DNA of 64,000 bases from Myxococcales bacterium (GTDB lineage: Bacteria; Myxococcota_A; Polyangia; Polyangiales; Polyangiaceae), in NCBI GenBank assembly GCA_016703425.1, contig JADJCA010000008.1, positions 62,001-126,000 on the forward strand, read 5' to 3'. The translations under genes and the position numbers were made by a program. Below the pieces are notes generated by a model that did not search any database, was not told where the DNA came from, and saw only the letters and a program-made list of their open reading frames with translations. Each line of letters begins with the position of its first letter. The stretch's first letter is position 1. This document shows positions 60,790 to 64,000 of this stretch, piece after piece.

Positions 60790-62130
60790 TCAAAGACCTG
60801 CCGGAATCCGGCTCGGCTCCCCTGACCAATGCCCGCGCGCCCCCGCAAGCACGGCTCGCGCACGCAACACGTCGCCCCGTGCGCGTACGACGCCGAGCCG
60901 TGCACGCAAGATCCGCTCGTGAGCGACCAGCACCTCATTCACCGTGACAGCACCGCGCGCGAATGCACTTTCCACCAACGCCGACGTCTCCTCCGCCACG
61001 GTCCGGGTCGTCGAAGATATCTCGAAGGCGCGCCACGCGGCATCGGCACGAGCGGCGGCTGCCCGAACCTCGCCTTCGATCCGGTCGCGTGTCGCCAGCT
61101 CCTCGGCCGACGCGATCGCGAGCTCGCCTTGGGCGCGCGCACGGTCGGTGTTTCGCTGCTCGAAAACCGGAAGCGGAATCGAGAGGTCGACGGCCGCGAC
61201 CCACATGCGATGATCGACTCCGTTCAGTCCTGGCGCCGCTCCCGCATCGAGCCGGAGGCCGCCGCGACCGAATACGAGCCTCTCCTGCTTTACGCCCACT
61301 GCGACAGTCGGCGTCAACCACACCTCGCGCAGCGCCAGCGACTCCTTTGCCGTCGCCCCTCGCTGTCGGTGCCGGGTCGCCGCAAGCTCCGGACGTCGAA
61401 CGACGGCGTCGGCAACCAGCGCATCCGCCGAGGCGGCGAGCGGAGCGACCGCGTCGCTGGTGACCGGCTCAATCGCCAACGTTGGCCTACCCGCAAGAGA
61501 TGCGAGCTCACGGCTCTCTGCTTCGAGCCAACCGCTGTCGCGCGCGAGCTGCGCCTCGACGCGAGTCTTCTCCAGGTCGATGACCGCGAGGTCGATTCGT
61601 GTGATTGCGCCTCGCTCGACGAGAGCCGCCGCGCTCACCGAGAGCCGCCTGTACACCTCCGCGACTTGCCGCCCGACTGCGAGCTCTCGCGCGAGCGTGT
61701 CGACCTCGAAGAATCGCGCGACGACCTCGGTCTTGAGATCCGCGACTGCCCCAGCGCTGCTCGCCGCCCCTTCGTCGCTCTCGGCGCCGGCGAGATCGCG
61801 ACGAAGCCCCTGCTGTCCACCCAGCTCGAACGCCTGCTCGATCGCAACGCCGAGGGATCGCTCTCCGTCGTTGTCGAACGGTGCATCCGTCTCGAGGCTC
61901 CCGCGCAGCGTGGGGTTGTGACGGAGCAGCTTGTTCGCCGTCCTGACTCCGGCGCGGCTCGCTACCGCTCGTGCCCGCGCGACATGCGCGCGCGGCGCCT
62001 CGTTCACGAGGGCGAGCACGCGCTCCAGGGTCATGGGCTCGGCTCGGGCCGTCGTCGCCGCAAGGACGACGGAAACGACGAGTGGAATCGTGAGTGCCCG
62101 CTTCGCTTTGAATCGCACGATGTTCCTCAT
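60790..62130 (-). CDS. TolC-family outer-membrane factor (CzcC-type)
   Basis: From the ATG at 62130 the product has 446 residues with a signal peptide (ALTIPLVVSVVLAATTARA). Two helical TolC/OEP repeats are visible: LLRHNPTLRGSLETDAP...VAIEQAFELGGQQGLRRDLAG and AATRHRQRGATAKESLALREVWLTPTVAVGVKQE...DLSIPLPVFEQRN. This is typical of CzcC-like proteins in metal RND systems. The start overlaps the TlpA stop by 4 bp (ATGA). It should form the outer-membrane channel for the CzcA-type pump at 62666-64000. Confidence 0.92.
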   Translation of the reverse strand: MRNIVRFKAKRALTIPLVVSVVLAATTARAEPMTLERVLALVNEAPRAHVARARAVASRAGVRTANKLLRHNPTLRGSLETDAPFDNDGERSLGVAIEQAFELGGQQGLRRDLAGAESDEGAASSAGAVADLKTEVVARFFEVDTLARELAVGRQVAEVYRRLSVSAAALVERGAITRIDLAVIDLEKTRVEAQLARDSGWLEAESRELASLAGRPTLAIEPVTSDAVAPLAASADALVADAVVRRPELAATRHRQRGATAKESLALREVWLTPTVAVGVKQERLVFGRGGLRLDAGAAPGLNGVDHRMWVAAVDLSIPLPVFEQRNTDRARAQGELAIASAEELATRDRIEGEVRAAAARADAAWRAFEISSTTRTVAEETSALVESAFARGAVTVNEVLVAHERILRARLGVVRARGDVLRARAVLAGARGHWSGEPSRIPAGL

Positions 62131-62669
62131 TTTCCGTGGACGAGGCGCCCGAGCTGGGCGCGAAAGGTCGGAGCGTCCCAATCGCGCGCTCCCTCGAAGC
62201 GGGCGACGAGGCGGCGTTCGCCGTCGAGCAAGTAGCTATCGGGCAGCATGCTCCCTCCATAGGCCGCGTGGGCCGCGCTCGCAGCGCGCACGACATTCTC
62301 GGGTACGCCGCCTTCGAAGAAGCCGCGAATGGAGTCCCAGTCGTCGTCGACGCTGACAGCGATCACCGGGACGCCGTCGGTCAATTTTCCGAATGCGAGG
62401 AGCGATGGCAGCTCCTTCCGGCACGGCTCGCACCACGTGGCCCAGAAATGAACGAGCACCGGACCGCCGCCGATTTGCGCGAACGTGCTCGGGGAACCGT
62501 CGCCGCGAACCGCAGCCAGCGGCGGCGCGACTTCGCCGACCCGGAGCGGCTGCGAACGTGAGGACGTACGCTTCCGAGCCGAGACGCTCTTGTAAAGCAG
62601 CACGAACCCCACTTGCAGCAAACCGATTGCAACGAGCGGAAGGAACCAGCGACGTGCTTCCCGCGTCAT
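62127..62669 (-). CDS. TlpA-like membrane-anchored thioredoxin
   Basis: The ATG at 62669 gives 180 residues: an N-terminal membrane anchor (FLPLVAIGLLQVGFVLLY, about 9-26) and a TlpA/ResA-type thioredoxin domain with WATWCEPCRK (Cys80, Cys83) and the GVPVIAVSVDDDWDS and VPENVVRA segments. The active site faces the periplasm. It overlaps the stop of the CzcA-type gene (ATGA) and the start of the TolC-type gene (ATGA). A reductase in the middle of a metal-efflux operon may keep a periplasmic partner reduced, possibly including the downstream haem peroxidase. Confidence 0.93.
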   Translation of the reverse strand: MTREARRWFLPLVAIGLLQVGFVLLYKSVSARKRTSSRSQPLRVGEVAPPLAAVRGDGSPSTFAQIGGGPVLVHFWATWCEPCRKELPSLLAFGKLTDGVPVIAVSVDDDWDSIRGFFEGGVPENVVRAASAAHAAYGGSMLPDSYLLDGERRLVARFEGARDWDAPTFRAQLGRLVHGK

Positions 62670-64000
62670 CGGTCCAGCTGGGGGTTCGGGGTTAGGGGTG
62701 GCGGCCTCACCGAGATGACCGTTGCAAACCGTCGACCCACCGTGTCGTAGAGGACCGGAAGGACGAGAAGGGTGAGCAGTGTCGAGGAGATCAGTCCGCC
62801 GATCACCACGGTCGCGAGCGGCCTTTGCACCTCGGCCCCAAGCCCGTATTGAGCGCCATCGGAACGAAGCCAAGGCTCGCGACGAGCGCCGTCATGAGCA
62901 CCGGCCGCAGACGACGCTCCGCAGCGCCGACCACCGCGTCTCGCAGAGGCACGCCCTGATCGAGCAGGTGGCGAATCGTAGAGACGAGGACCATGTCGCC
63001 CAAGACCGCGACGCCGGAGAGCGCCACGAACCCGACCGCGGCCGAGATACTGAACGGCAAACCGCGAATGAACAGCGCCACGACGCCGCCAATCGCCGCG
63101 AACGGAACGCCCGTGAATACGCGCAGCGCGTCGATGATGCGCCCGTACGTGAAGTAGAGGAGCGTCAGGATCAGCGCAAGTGCAAGCGGAACGACCACGA
63201 ACAAGCGCGCTTGTGCGCGTTCGAGGTGCTCGAACTGCCCCCCGAACTGAACGTAATACCCGGCAGGCAGCGAGACCTCGCTGTAGATCCGCTCCTTGGC
63301 CTCCTCGACGAACGAACCAATGTCGCGGTCCCGGACGTTCACTTGCACGGCCGCCCGGCGGCGCGCCCACTCGCGGTTGATCGCCAGCGGGCCCTCGATG
63401 ACTTCGATCTTGGCCAAGCCCGCAAGTGGCAGGCGATCGCCGTTGGCCGCAGTGACCAACACCTTGCCGAGAGCGTCCGGGTCGGTCCGGTACCGATCGT
63501 GGAGCCGTAGCGTGATTGGAAATCGACGCTCGTCCTCCTTCAGCTCGCCGACGACGCGCGAGCCCAACGTCTCGACCACGTCGAGCACCGCGCGCGCCGA
63601 GATGCCGTGGCGGGCGATGGCGCCGCGGTCGACCTCGACCTGCAGCACGGGTCGTCCCGTCAGCTGCTCGACCGATACGTCGGTGGCGCCGCGAATCGAT
63701 TTCAAGATCGTGTCGACTTGCATCGCCTTCTCCTTGAGGACGGCGAAGTCGTCTCCGTAGATCTTCACGCCGACATCGGCGCGAATGCCGGCGACCATCT
63801 CGTTGACGCGCATTTCGATGGGCTGCGTGGAGATGGCGCGCATGCCGGGAAAAACCGTGAGCTCCTTCTGAACCGCCGCGGCGAGCTCCTCTTGTGTCGA
63901 AGCGCGTTTCCAGCGCACACGGTCCGTCAACGTGATGAACACATCGGAGACTTCGAGGCCCATTGGGTCGGTGTTGACCTCCGGCGCGCCTGATCGCGTC
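62666..64000 (-). CDS. CzcA-type heavy-metal RND efflux pump (partial, one frameshift)
   Basis: The frame is open at the window edge, so the N-terminal part lies beyond 64000. Visible features match CzcA/CusA-type pumps: PEVNTDPMGLEVSDVFI, ELTVFPGMRAISTQPIEMRVNEM, VEQLTGRPVLQVEVDR, PLALALILTLLYFTYG, then the transmembrane block ending MTALVASLGFVPMALNTGLG. At the C-run 62836-62839 the frame shifts by one: the expected ending AEVQRPLATVVIGGLISSTLLTLLVLPVLYD is found in another frame and ends at 62666. One extra base in that run would restore it. The restored end overlaps the TlpA start by 4 bp, supporting a sequencing indel. Functions in heavy-metal export with the TolC-type partner; the metal is not clear. 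Confidence 0.88.
   Translation of the reverse strand, partial: DAIRRAGGQHRPNGPRSLRCVHHVDGPCALETRFDTRGARRGGSEGAHGFSRHARHLHAAHRNARQRDGRRHSRRCRREDLRRRLRRPQGEGDASRHDLEIDSRRHRRIGRAADGTTRAAGRGRPRRHRPPRHLGARGARRGRDVGLARRRRAEGGRASISNHATAPRSVPDRPGRSRQGVGHCGQRRSPATCGLGQDRSHRGPAGDQPRVGAPPGGRASERPGPRHWFVRRGGQGADLQRGLAACRVLRSVRGAVRAPRTRTSALVRGRSACTCADPDAPLLHVRAHHRRAARIHGRSVRGDWRRRGAVHSRFAVQYLGRGRVRGALRRRGLGRHGPRLYDSPPARSGRASARRGGRRCGASSAAGAHDGARREPWLRSDGAQYGLGAEVQRPLATVVIGGLISSTLLTLLVLPVLYDTVGRRFATVISVRPPPLTPNPQLDR

Noticed and set aside
1..64000. tRNA, rRNA, insertion sequence, integrase or prophage
   Set aside because: None seen: no cloverleaf with a matching anticodon arm, no DDE or tyrosine-recombinase motif, and no phage structural gene was recognised on either strand.

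Overview
The window looks like chromosomal DNA from a myxobacterium, most likely of the Polyangiales/Sorangiineae type. The reasons are very high GC, nearly every gene using GC-rich third positions, about twenty lipoprotein-type precursors in 64 kb, a MYXO-CTERM-like tail, three sigma54 activators (two with FHA domains), a membrane Ser/Thr kinase, and DUF4388. No tRNA, rRNA, CRISPR array, transposase or integrase was recognised. This is inferred from sequence features only, without any database search.

Layout. 1-4.2 kb: an FHA-sigma54 activator cut by the window edge, a secreted TPR-like protein behind a membrane Ser/Thr kinase, and a small protein with a clear intrinsic terminator. 4.4-6.6 kb: a divergent pair of low-complexity proteins, each starting with a double-glycine (bacteriocin/PCAT-type) leader. 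6.8-16.3 kb: lipoproteins, a trypsin-like protease fused through a MYXO-CTERM-like tail to a second lipoprotein-like module, and small membrane proteins. 16.5-18.6 kb: a coupled sensor kinase and NtrC-type regulator, both with unusual motifs. 18.9-31 kb: a CXXCH lipoprotein, DUF4126, DUF1176, CBS and patatin proteins, a NuiA-like lipoprotein and several propeller or Cys-rich lipoproteins. 31-37 kb: DUF1801, a cupin divergent from an AraC regulator, paralogous small secreted proteins and a zinc metallopeptidase. 37-47 kb: vWA-like and other lipoproteins, a propeller lipoprotein gene broken by two homopolymer frameshifts, DUF4388, and a DUF1549/DUF1553-DUF1501 pair.

47-59 kb differs in character. 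It has a HEPN-like protein, another FHA-sigma54 activator, two gene remnants, a coupled HNH-endonuclease/Abi_C pair, a divergent coupled TIGR04255-like/HTH/'TQTCD' operon, a hypothetical gene, and a coupled SNase-like/RecQ-like helicase pair. Palindromes and direct repeats sit in its intergenic gaps. This reads as an accessory, defence-island-like segment and is the best candidate for an undescribed system.

58.9-64 kb is one tightly overlapping minus-strand operon: a CzcA-type RND pump (partial at the window edge, with one frameshift), a TlpA-like thioredoxin, a TolC/CzcC-type outer-membrane factor, and a lipoprotein that fuses a thioredoxin-like domain to a di-haem cytochrome c peroxidase. 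All three frameshifts found are repaired by adding one base to a homopolymer, which suggests sequencing indels rather than decay.
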